Assembly: GCA_947470805.1 (NCBI GenBank) | Contig: CANIVU010000025.1 | Span: 18,863-82,862, forward strand | Direction: 5' to 3' | Source of the DNA: Acidobacteriota bacterium | GTDB taxonomy: Bacteria; Acidobacteriota; Terriglobia; Bryobacterales; Bryobacteraceae | Length of the DNA stretch: 64,000 nucleotides | Shown: positions 9,004 through 16,292 of the stretch, in pieces | Position numbering within the stretch: the stretch's first letter is position 1 | Layout: the number at the start of each line of letters is the position of its first letter | The notes under the pieces: model-generated | Told to the model about the DNA's origin: nothing | Databases searched by the model: none | What the model saw: the letters and a program-made list of their open reading frames with translations, nothing else | Made by a program: the position numbers and the translations under genes

Positions 9004-10322
9004 ACCTTCTTCGGATCCGGATGCTTCCAAGGCGCGCGATAGGGGCGGGCGAGGAGGCGGTTGGCTTCGTCGTCACCGATGACGCGCTGTGTGGCGGAGT
9101 CCCATTTCAGGCTGCGGCCGAGCTTCTGCGACATGTTGGCGAGGATGCAGGACGCGGTTGAGATGTGGCCCTGCTCGATGTCGGCGACGGGCTTGGACCG
9201 CTTCTCGATGGCCGTAAGCAGATCGCGCATATGGCCGCGAATGGCGGGGGCGACGTGCTTTTCGAGCTCGGCTTCGGTCTTGTCTTCGGGGTATTCGTCG
9301 AACTCGTACTTCACGTCTTTGTGCACCGTTTCGCCCTTGCCGACGGGGATGAAATCGTAGCTCATGACGCTGGCCTTCAGCGTTCCTTTTTCGCCGTAGA
9401 AGGTGGCACCCCAGGGGTATTTGGCATCGGGCGCGGTGCCCCAACTGCGGTGGGTCCAGACGACTTTCACGTCACCGAAATCGAAGGCCGCTTCCTGCGT
9501 GTCGGTGATGTTAGCCTTGCTGGCTTTGTCGACGAGAATGCCGCCGGAGGAGGAGATGGTTTGCGGCCAGCCGAGGCCCATCATCCAGCGCACCATATCG
9601 AGCATATGCACGCACATGTCGCCCACAATACCGTTGCCGTATTCCATGAATGCGCGCCAACGGCGGGGATGGACCAGCGGATTATAGGGCCGCAAGGGGG
9701 CGGGGCCGGTCCACATTTCGTAGTCGAGATTGGCAGGCGCCTGCGCGTCGGGCGGATTCTCTGTGGCGCGCATGTGGTAGTAACAATACGTTTCCACGTA
9801 GGCGATTTTGCCCAGCGCACCGCTGTCGATGAAGCGCTGCTTGGCTTCGATTAAGTGCGGCGTGCTGCGACGCTGCGTCCCGATCTGGACAACCCGTCCA
9901 TACTTGCGGGCAGCGGCGACCATCGCCTGGCCCTCCACGATATCGACGCTGATCGGCTTCTGCACATACATGTCGCAACCGGCCTTGGCGGCTTCGATCA
10001 TCGCCAGCGCGTGCCAATGATCGGGCGTAGCGATGAGGCAGATGTCGAGATCCTTCTCCTTCAACATCTCGCGGTAATCGCTGTAGGTTCGCGGCTTCTT
10101 CTTGGATACCTGGCGCTGGGAAACGATGTCGGCCGCTGCCGCCAGCATGTTCTTATCCACGTCGCAGAGCGAGACCACTTCCACCGGCGCGACCTGAATC
10201 AGCCGCAGCAGATCCGACTTCCCATACCAACCGGTGCCGATGAGGCCAACTCGCTTCGGCTTGGCGCCGCCTTGTGCGAAGAGGCTGGCGCCGGTGGTGG
10301 AGAGAAACGTTCTGCGATCCAT
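9000..10322 (-). CDS. Gfo/Idh/MocA family oxidoreductase with Tat-like signal
   Basis: NAD(P)-dependent sugar or inositol-type dehydrogenase of 440 residues. The N-terminus MDRRTFLSTTGASLFAQ has the twin-arginine pattern RRTFL, so export in a folded state is likely. The Rossmann fold begins at VGLIGTGWYGKSDL, and the family sugar-binding lysine motif appears as YVQKPISVD. IVGDMCVHMLDMVRWMMGL is the conserved core of the C-terminal domain. Exported members of this family are abundant in Acidobacteria and Planctomycetes. It is the last gene of a minus-strand run starting at 12375. Substrate unknown. Confidence 0.92.
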   Translation of the reverse strand: MDRRTFLSTTGASLFAQGGAKPKRVGLIGTGWYGKSDLLRLIQVAPVEVVSLCDVDKNMLAAAADIVSQRQVSKKKPRTYSDYREMLKEKDLDICLIATPDHWHALAMIEAAKAGCDMYVQKPISVDIVEGQAMVAAARKYGRVVQIGTQRRSTPHLIEAKQRFIDSGALGKIAYVETYCYYHMRATENPPDAQAPANLDYEMWTGPAPLRPYNPLVHPRRWRAFMEYGNGIVGDMCVHMLDMVRWMMGLGWPQTISSSGGILVDKASKANITDTQEAAFDFGDVKVVWTHRSWGTAPDAKYPWGATFYGEKGTLKASVMSYDFIPVGKGETVHKDVKYEFDEYPEDKTEAELEKHVAPAIRGHMRDLLTAIEKRSKPVADIEQGHISTASCILANMSQKLGRSLKWDSATQRVIGDDEANRLLARPYRAPWKHPDPKKV

Positions 10323-10337
10323 GGATCACAGTGTATG

Positions 10338-10508
10338 CTAGCGGCGGCTGAATAGCGCGGCCACGCCGGCGCCAATCAACAGCACGGGCCAGAGTTTGTC
10401 GAAACCCAGGTCCGGGATGAATCGGCTGACCAGCAAAATGGTGCCGACCAGGATCATCATCATGGGGCCGACCAGGCTGCGGTCGATAGTGGTGGGCTGG
10501 GTGTTCAT
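10338..10508 (-). CDS. Small two-helix membrane protein
   Basis: A 56-residue protein with two hydrophobic segments (about 14-29, GPMMMILVGTILLVSR, and 41-52, PVLLIGAGVAAL) joined by FIPDLGFDKLW. This layout resembles the LiaF/DUF5668 transmembrane module (inference). The start ATG 10508 has AGGG six bases upstream; ATG 10514 in frame is an alternative. It lies between the AhpD-like and the oxidoreductase genes on the same strand. Confidence 0.7.
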   Translation of the reverse strand: MNTQPTTIDRSLVGPMMMILVGTILLVSRFIPDLGFDKLWPVLLIGAGVAALFSRR

Positions 10509-10544
10509 ACTCATCCCTACGAACAACGCCGCGGAAAAGTTCCG

Positions 10545-10937
10545 TTAGCCCAAAGACTCGTCGAGTTCGACGCGGTAGCCGGTGACGAGGCGGTTGGTCT
10601 CGTTCGCCATGCCAACGATGGCCATCATCTCGTTGAACATCTCCGGCGTCATGCCTTTTTTCTCGGCCGAGGCGGTATGGGAGGCGATGCAATATTCGCA
10701 GCCGTTCGTGACGCTGACGGCGATGTAGATGAGTTCCTTCATCACCGGATCGAGCGCGCCCGGGGCCATGATGTCCTTGATGCTTTCCCAGGTGCGGCGG
10801 AGCGTGCCGGGATCGTTGGCGAGGAACTTCCAGAAGTTGTTCACGTCGTCAACTTTGCGCAGCGTCTTGATCTCGTCGAACACGGCTTTCACTTCGGGCG
10901 AAGCGTCTTCGTAGTCAATTGGTTTTGCGTAGGCCAT
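10545..10937 (-). CDS. Carboxymuconolactone decarboxylase/AhpD-like protein
   Basis: Cytoplasmic redox protein of 130 residues in the CMD/AhpD family. The active-site motif CEYCIASH gives the CxxCxxxH pattern (C80, C83, H87) used for peroxide or hydroperoxide reduction. Preceding helices (PVMKELIYIAVSVTNGC) match the family. The start is ATG 10937; a longer frame exists upstream but overlaps the neighbouring gene and has no family similarity. There is no Shine-Dalgarno sequence; CATAAT lies six bases before the ATG, overlapping the stop of the upstream gene. Confidence 0.9.
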   Translation of the reverse strand: MAYAKPIDYEDASPEVKAVFDEIKTLRKVDDVNNFWKFLANDPGTLRRTWESIKDIMAPGALDPVMKELIYIAVSVTNGCEYCIASHTASAEKKGMTPEMFNEMMAIVGMANETNRLVTGYRVELDESLG

Positions 10938-10944
10938 GGCGCCA

Positions 10945-12375
10945 TTATGGCGCGGATAGAGCTTCGCGATACCAGGCGGCGAGGAAACGGGCGGCGGGGT
11001 TCTTGTGCGGTTGGACGTAGTCGCGGAAGTGTTGACTGGCGCCGAGTGCCGGCTGCAGCGTGGCCCAGAACTGGTTCCAGTCGAGCGTGTCCCCGGGTTC
11101 AAGGAGGCGGTTGTTGAGCGCGCGGAGAAAGGCGTCATTGACGGCCGTGGTGCCGATGCCGCGGGTGGCGATCATCTGCGCCCGGCGGCAATGGGTGACG
11201 ACGTCTTCCACGTTCGCCATGCCTCGGCAGCTGCCGAGGAAGACCAGTCGGGCGTCGTGGGTGAGGAATTTTCGCGTTGCGTCGAAGTGGTGATCGTGGC
11301 CGCGATGGACCAGCACCGTTGGGCGCGGGGCACCGATCGCGGCCTTGGAACTGGGGACGTTGGCGTAAATCTCGATACGGCGGAGCTTGGAGCCGCGGCT
11401 GGAGAGGAGGACGCGATCGGGCGTGCGCTGGAGGGTCCAGTTGGGATCGTTGGCGTAGGCGGCGAGGAAGCTGTTGAAGGACTCGACGCCGTCGTCGTCA
11501 TCGTGGAAAACGTAGCGTTGGACGCAGAGTCCGGAGGGGAAGAGATCGGGAATCTGGAGCGTGGGGCTGGCGGTTTGACGGAGAGATTTGAGGACGCGGC
11601 CAAGGGGCGTCGGCGGGATGGCTTCGTCGGCGGCAGCTGGCGCGGCGGCGAGAATCACGGCGGCCTTCACCGCTTCGGCCAACGGGTCTTCGGTCTCTTC
11701 GAGCCCATTTAACGCGCGGTGGATTACGGCGATGGGGACCGGGAGCGGATTGCCGGACTCCGCCAGAAGCGCGAGCGCGCCGCGGAGAGTGGAGGCATCG
11801 GCGCCAGCGTCCCAGGGATGGTTCCGCAGAAGGCGAATGGCGGTTTCACGCTCGTCCTCCGTCTGCGCGCTGGCGGCCAGCCGCAGGGTTTCTGCGGGAC
11901 TGACGGTTTGGGAGGGATTCTGTTTCAGTTGGAGAAGGAGGAGATCGGCCGGGGGAACTTCGGCGGCGCGCCGGGCCGCGGCTCGGATCGCCGGGCCATA
12001 GGGGAGATCGACGTACTGGCGCGCTTCGCGGAGGGCGATGGCGGGGTGGCGCGCCGCGGTGGCGAGAAGGAGCTGTTTGGAAAGTTCGGGCTGTTTGGCG
12101 ACCGTATACCAGGCGACGTCGAGCGCCTGCGCAAAGTGGATCGACGATAGCCAGCGAGCCGCGATCACTTCCGGAAGAAGGGCCGCAGCCTCTCGCGGAT
12201 TGGACCGCGTGAGCGAAAGATAGGCATCCCGCCGCATACGTTCGCGCAGGATGGGGTCGCGCAGAAGCGACGCTTTTTCGAACGCCAGCCGCGGCGCCAT
12301 ATTCAGAAGTTGCTGGGCTTGTTCGAACAGCGCCGCCTGATCGGCAACCGCTGGCGCGGGAGGCAGGGGAGGCAT
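10945..12375 (-). CDS. Caspase-like (clan CD) fold protein, uncharacterised family
   Basis: A 476-residue protein. Residues 1-270 are alpha-helical and alanine/leucine-rich without a known domain. Residues about 284-475 resemble an uncharacterised family that I recall from Bacteroidetes: YVFHDDDDGVESF, then LVHRGHDHHFDATRKF, then LVFLGSCRGMANVEDVV, and near the end YVQPHKNPAARFLAAWY. The order His-containing strand (H357/H360), spacer, then GSC with C383 fits the histidine-cysteine dyad of clan CD peptidases. Whether it cleaves peptides is not known. No signal peptide is seen. It is the first gene of the run to 9000 and divergent from PPK2 with overlapping control regions. Confidence 0.72.
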   Translation of the reverse strand: MPPLPPAPAVADQAALFEQAQQLLNMAPRLAFEKASLLRDPILRERMRRDAYLSLTRSNPREAAALLPEVIAARWLSSIHFAQALDVAWYTVAKQPELSKQLLLATAARHPAIALREARQYVDLPYGPAIRAAARRAAEVPPADLLLLQLKQNPSQTVSPAETLRLAASAQTEDERETAIRLLRNHPWDAGADASTLRGALALLAESGNPLPVPIAVIHRALNGLEETEDPLAEAVKAAVILAAAPAAADEAIPPTPLGRVLKSLRQTASPTLQIPDLFPSGLCVQRYVFHDDDDGVESFNSFLAAYANDPNWTLQRTPDRVLLSSRGSKLRRIEIYANVPSSKAAIGAPRPTVLVHRGHDHHFDATRKFLTHDARLVFLGSCRGMANVEDVVTHCRRAQMIATRGIGTTAVNDAFLRALNNRLLEPGDTLDWNQFWATLQPALGASQHFRDYVQPHKNPAARFLAAWYREALSAP

Positions 12376-12408
12376 ACCTCTTCATTGTGTGATACCTTCG
12401 GCTTCGTT

Positions 12409-13308
12409 GTGCTGAACAAGAAAATCCTCGATAAATTCCGCGTCACGCCGGGCAAGAAGTTCAAGCTGAAGTCCATCGATCCTGGATGGCGCGGGGACAA
12501 AGAGATCCGGGGCCTCTCCGATACCGAGCTGAAGCAATCGGCCGAGAAGGTGCTCCTCCAGAACCTTCAGGAGCTCGCCGACCAGCAGGCGAAACTGTAC
12601 GCGGATGACCGTTGGTCTGTCCTCGTCGTGCTGCAGGCAATGGACGCGGCGGGTAAAGACGGTATGGTGAAGCATGTCACCGCAGGACTGAATCCGCAGG
12701 GGTGCGACGTCTATTCGTTCAAAGCGCCGTCGGCCGAGGAACTGGATCACTCCTACCTCTGGCGGATCATGCGCGTGAGCCCGGCGCGCGGCAAGATCAC
12801 CATTTTTAATCGGTCGCACTACGAAGAAGTTCTGGTGGTAAAGGTCCACCCGGAGTATCTGAAGAAGCAGAAACTGCCGGCTCCGCTGGTGACAAAGAAG
12901 ATCTGGGAAGAGCGCTACGAAGACATCAACAACTTCGAAAAACACATGGCGCGGAACGGGACGATCATACTGAAATTCTTCCTCCACGTCTCCAGGGACG
13001 AACAGAAGAAACGGTTCTTGGAACGACTGGAGAACCCCGATAAACACTGGAAGTTCTCCGCGCAGGACTTGAACGAGCGGCAATATTGGAACGACTACAT
13101 GCGTGCGTACGAAGAAGGCCTGGAGGCGACGAGCACGAAATGGGCGCCATGGTACGTGATTCCGGCCGACAACAAGGCCGTCGCGCGCGTCCTGGTATCG
13201 AACATTCTGACGCGCGCGATGGAGGAGTTGAAGCTGCAGTTCCCGACGGTGACCACGGAAGAAAAGCTGGCGCTGGAAGAGGCGCACAAGCGATTGGTGT
13301 CGGAATAA
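12409..13308 (+). CDS. ppk2: Polyphosphate kinase 2 family protein
   Basis: Polyphosphate:nucleotide phosphotransferase of about 299 residues, which moves phosphate between polyphosphate and AMP/ADP-type nucleotides. The family motifs are AMDAAGKDGMVKHV (Walker A), ARGKITIFNRSHYEEVLVVKVHPEYL (Walker B plus lid region; FNRSHYE is like class III members) and EERYEDINNFEKH. The family N-terminus DKFRVTPGKKFKL is present. The start is taken as GTG 12409 because homologues begin just before this motif; no clear ribosome site was found, and TTG upstream is possible. A role in nucleotide phosphorylation from polyphosphate is established for the family. Confidence 0.92.
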   Translation: MLNKKILDKFRVTPGKKFKLKSIDPGWRGDKEIRGLSDTELKQSAEKVLLQNLQELADQQAKLYADDRWSVLVVLQAMDAAGKDGMVKHVTAGLNPQGCDVYSFKAPSAEELDHSYLWRIMRVSPARGKITIFNRSHYEEVLVVKVHPEYLKKQKLPAPLVTKKIWEERYEDINNFEKHMARNGTIILKFFLHVSRDEQKKRFLERLENPDKHWKFSAQDLNERQYWNDYMRAYEEGLEATSTKWAPWYVIPADNKAVARVLVSNILTRAMEELKLQFPTVTTEEKLALEEAHKRLVSE

Positions 13309-14517
13309 TCAGTCTGGCTGCTCCAGGCCGAGCAAACAACGCAGTGTGTCGCGCGCGATCAGCAACTCTTCGTTCGTGGGAATAACCCAGACGTTGACAG
13401 GGGAATCCGGCAGGCTGATCTGCGCTTCCTTGGCAATCGCAGCGTCGTTGGCGGCTTTGTCGATGCGGATACCGAGGCCGTCCAAACCGGCGCAAATCTG
13501 CTCGCGAACGGGGGCAGCGTTTTCGCCGATGCCACCGGTAAAGACGATGGCATCAGCTCCGTTCAGCGAGGCGAGATAGGACCCGATATACTTCTTCACG
13601 CGGTAGCAAAAGACGTCGATCGCCATGGCGGCGCGGCTGTCGCCCTTCCGGCGAAACTCGAGCAGCAGGCGCATGTCCGCGGAGAGGCCGGAGAGCCCGA
13701 ACAAGCCGCTTTTACGCGTGAGGAGGTTTTCCATTTCCGAGGGCCCATCCCCGGTCATTGCCATCATGTGCAGGATGAGCGACGGATCGATATCGCCGCA
13801 ACGGGTCCCCATGACGAGACCTTCCAGCGGAGTAAAGCCCATGGAAGTATCGATCGAATGGCCGTGCCGGATCGCGCACATCGACGAACCATTGCCGAGG
13901 TGGCAACTGATGACCTTGAACTGATCCTTCGGTTTGCCGTGAATCTGCGCGTAACGCCAGGAAATATAGCGATGCGAGACGCCGTGGAAGCCATAGCGCC
14001 GGTATTGTTCCTGGGCGTAGTAGCTGTAGGGGATGCCGTAGAGATAGGCTTCCTGGGGAAGCGTCTGATGGAAGGCCGTGTCGAACACGGCGACGTGGCG
14101 GGCATCGGGCAGGAGCGCCCGGGCGGTACGGAAGCCGCGCACATTGTGAGGATTGTGCAACGGTGCCAGATCGTACAAATCTTCAATCTTTTCGACGACT
14201 TCTTCTGTGAACTCGACGGGCTCCTGGAACGATTCCCCGCCGTGCACGACGCGGTGGCCAACAGCCTCGATGGGGCCGTACTCCGAGACGGCTTCGATGA
14301 TTGCCTTCAATGCCTCGTCGCGGTCGGCGACCGGGCGAGTGGAGCGCGTTCGGCGCCCTCCGGCGGTTACGGAGACGATCGCATCGCGGGTGCCGATGCG
14401 GTCGACCACGGCTTTGGCCAGGACGCGATCTTCAGAGGCTGCGATCTGTTCGGGACTGGTTTCGAAGACCTGACTTTTGATCGAAGAACTGCCACAATTC
14501 AAGACGAGTATCTTCAT
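13309..14517 (-). CDS. ackA: Acetate kinase
   Basis: Interconverts acetate + ATP and acetyl phosphate + ADP. Length of 402 residues is normal. Diagnostic motifs: MKILVLNCGSSSIKSQ at the N-terminus, AVGHRVVHGGE (acetate-site arginine), VFDTAFHQTLP, RRYGFHGVSHRY, SCHLGNGSSMCAI, MGFTPLEGLVMGTRCGDIDP and VFTGGIGENAAPVR. The start ATG 14517 opens the canonical N-terminus and lies one base from the divergent sialidase start. The partner phosphotransacetylase is not adjacent but lies at 48106 in this window. Confidence 0.97.
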   Translation of the reverse strand: MKILVLNCGSSSIKSQVFETSPEQIAASEDRVLAKAVVDRIGTRDAIVSVTAGGRRTRSTRPVADRDEALKAIIEAVSEYGPIEAVGHRVVHGGESFQEPVEFTEEVVEKIEDLYDLAPLHNPHNVRGFRTARALLPDARHVAVFDTAFHQTLPQEAYLYGIPYSYYAQEQYRRYGFHGVSHRYISWRYAQIHGKPKDQFKVISCHLGNGSSMCAIRHGHSIDTSMGFTPLEGLVMGTRCGDIDPSLILHMMAMTGDGPSEMENLLTRKSGLFGLSGLSADMRLLLEFRRKGDSRAAMAIDVFCYRVKKYIGSYLASLNGADAIVFTGGIGENAAPVREQICAGLDGLGIRIDKAANDAAIAKEAQISLPDSPVNVWVIPTNEELLIARDTLRCLLGLEQPD

Positions 14518-14518
14518 A

Positions 14519-15637
14519 ATGACTCTATTCCAGTCTACGCTCCTGGTTGCAATGGCGATACCGTCAATACTGGCGCAACCGGTGACGCAGGACCTGTTCA
14601 CCGCCGGCGAGCAGGGCTATATGACGTATCGAATTCCCGGGTTGTTGGCACATGGGAAGACCGTTTTGGCTTATGCGGAAGCGCGCCGGGATGGCTTCGG
14701 CGATTGGGCGGATATTGACGTCGTCATGCGGCGATCCACCGACGGCGGCAAGACCTGGGGACCGCTCCGCGTGTTGGCTGATTCCGGCAAGGATACGATG
14801 AACAATCCGGTGGCGATCCCAGGCGCGAAATCTGGCGAGATTCACTTCCTGTACTGCGTCAACTACGCGCGGGCGTTCCACATGAAGAGTACCGACGGAG
14901 GCCTGACGTTTTCCAAGCCGGTCGATATTACGGCGGCCTTTGAACGATTGCGGTCCGCCTATGATTGGAACGTGATCGCGACCGGTCCGGGCCATGGCAT
15001 TCGCCTGAAAAACGGGCGGCTGATGGTGGCCGTATGGCTGTCCACCGGCGGCAAGAAACATCGCCCGTCGCGTGTCAGCACGCTATTCAGCGACGATAAC
15101 GGCACAACGTGGAATACGGGCGATCTCGTCCCCGACACGCTGCCGAACCCAAGCGAAACGTACGCCGTGCAGCGGCGAGATGGCAGCGTAATGCTCAATG
15201 TTCGCAATGAGTCGACCGAGCACCGCCGTGCAATCAGCATTAGTGCGGATGGGGCGACGGGGTGGTCGACACCGAAGTTCCACGCCCAACTTCTGGAGCC
15301 GGTCTGCATGAGCTCGGTGATCCGTCACCCGAAAGGCGGGCTTGTCTTTTCCAACCCGGACACGCTTGAAGCTACCTACGTCGATGCCTCCAAAACCATC
15401 AACCGCGATCGCAAAAACCTGACCGTGCAGTGGTCTGGCGACGACGGCGAAACCTGGACCGCTAAGCGGGTATTGGAGCCGGGTCTCTCCGGGTACTCCG
15501 ATTTGGCGACCACTCCTGATGGAACCATCCTGACGCTATACGAGCGCGGCGGGCAGGACAAATCCATCTTCCGCACAAGTCGCCTATCGCTGGCGCGATT
15601 CAAGCTGGACTGGCTGCTAACGGCGCCAAAACAGTAG
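14519..15637 (+). CDS. Exported exo-alpha-sialidase (GH33, BNR repeats)
   Basis: Secreted sialidase of 372 residues, releasing terminal sialic acids. The signal peptide is residues 1-20 (TLLVAMAIPSILAQ). The sialidase RIP motif occurs as YRIPGLLAHG and is followed by LAYAEARRDGFGDWADIDVV. Asp-boxes are visible: STDGGKTWG, STDGGLTFS, SDDNGTTWN and GDDGETWT. ESTEHRRAISIS and LYERGGQD match the arginine/tyrosine/glutamate regions of bacterial sialidases. The start ATG 14519 is one base from the divergent ackA start. The 3' end overlaps a small minus-strand gene by 21 bases. Confidence 0.93.
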   Translation: MTLFQSTLLVAMAIPSILAQPVTQDLFTAGEQGYMTYRIPGLLAHGKTVLAYAEARRDGFGDWADIDVVMRRSTDGGKTWGPLRVLADSGKDTMNNPVAIPGAKSGEIHFLYCVNYARAFHMKSTDGGLTFSKPVDITAAFERLRSAYDWNVIATGPGHGIRLKNGRLMVAVWLSTGGKKHRPSRVSTLFSDDNGTTWNTGDLVPDTLPNPSETYAVQRRDGSVMLNVRNESTEHRRAISISADGATGWSTPKFHAQLLEPVCMSSVIRHPKGGLVFSNPDTLEATYVDASKTINRDRKNLTVQWSGDDGETWTAKRVLEPGLSGYSDLATTPDGTILTLYERGGQDKSIFRTSRLSLARFKLDWLLTAPKQ

Positions 15638-15796
15638 CGCCAACCCGATCACAAACAGCAACCCGCCCAGGGCGAGCGCGGCCAGCGGAATGATTCCGTC
15701 CATCTCATCGAATCGGTGCCGGCCGGACACCGTGTAGACGCCCCACCACCCGAATGCGAGGGCAATCGCGCCGAGGATGAGTAGGGCTTTCGACAT
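15617..15796 (-). CDS. Small membrane protein
   Basis: A 59-residue protein read from ATG 15796 to TAG. It has two hydrophobic segments, about residues 4-20 (ALLILGAIALAFGWWGV) and 36-56 (IPLAALALGGLLFVIGLALLF), and a basic end FWRR. No family recognised. It follows the arsenate reductase gene by three bases on the same strand, so it is probably in that operon, and overlaps the sialidase 3' end convergently. Confidence 0.65.
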   Translation of the reverse strand: MSKALLILGAIALAFGWWGVYTVSGRHRFDEMDGIIPLAALALGGLLFVIGLALLFWRR

Positions 15797-15799
15797 GGA

Positions 15800-16201
15800 T
15801 TAGAGCGGCAGTTCCGTGGACTCGATCTTCTCACGAATCATGTCGCGAACGGTCCGAAAATCTTCGAGCCGCGGATTTGTCGCCGGATCCGGGAACGGCC
15901 AATGCAGCGTCGTCTGCGCACCCGGCACGTAGGGGCAGTTGTCGCGCGCGTTATCGCAAACCGTGATCAGGTAGCGGATGGGCTTGTCGAGAAACCCATC
16001 GATCGCCTTCGACGTGTGATGACTGATGTCGATGCCGATCTCTGCCAGGGCCTCGATGGCCTGCGGACGGACATATGTGGCCACAGTGCCCGCGCTGGCG
16101 ACTTCGAACTGATCGCCCTTCAAGTGGCGCATCAGGCCCTCGGCCATCTGGCTGCGGGCGGAATTCGCGGTGCAAACGATAAGGATGAGCGGCTTGGACA
16201 T
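15800..16201 (-). CDS. arsC: Thioredoxin-coupled arsenate reductase (LMW-PTPase fold)
   Basis: Cytoplasmic reductase of arsenate to arsenite, 133 residues. The phosphatase-type P-loop CTANSAR starts at C10, and the VCDNARDNCP motif gives C82 and C89; these three cysteines sit at the positions of the well-studied pI258-type ArsC redox relay. In the P-loop, alanine replaces the cysteine often seen before the arginine. A plain low-molecular-weight tyrosine phosphatase is unlikely because C82 and C89 are kept. No arsenite exporter or ArsR is adjacent; a small membrane protein follows on the same strand. Confidence 0.9.
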   Translation of the reverse strand: MSKPLILIVCTANSARSQMAEGLMRHLKGDQFEVASAGTVATYVRPQAIEALAEIGIDISHHTSKAIDGFLDKPIRYLITVCDNARDNCPYVPGAQTTLHWPFPDPATNPRLEDFRTVRDMIREKIESTELPL

Positions 16202-16292
16202 TCTCTTTCAGAGTAGCGAGATTCTCTGACCCCGGATCTGCACGAGTTGCGCACGCCATAGAAGAAGGCAATGTCCTTCCCAACAGGAAACT

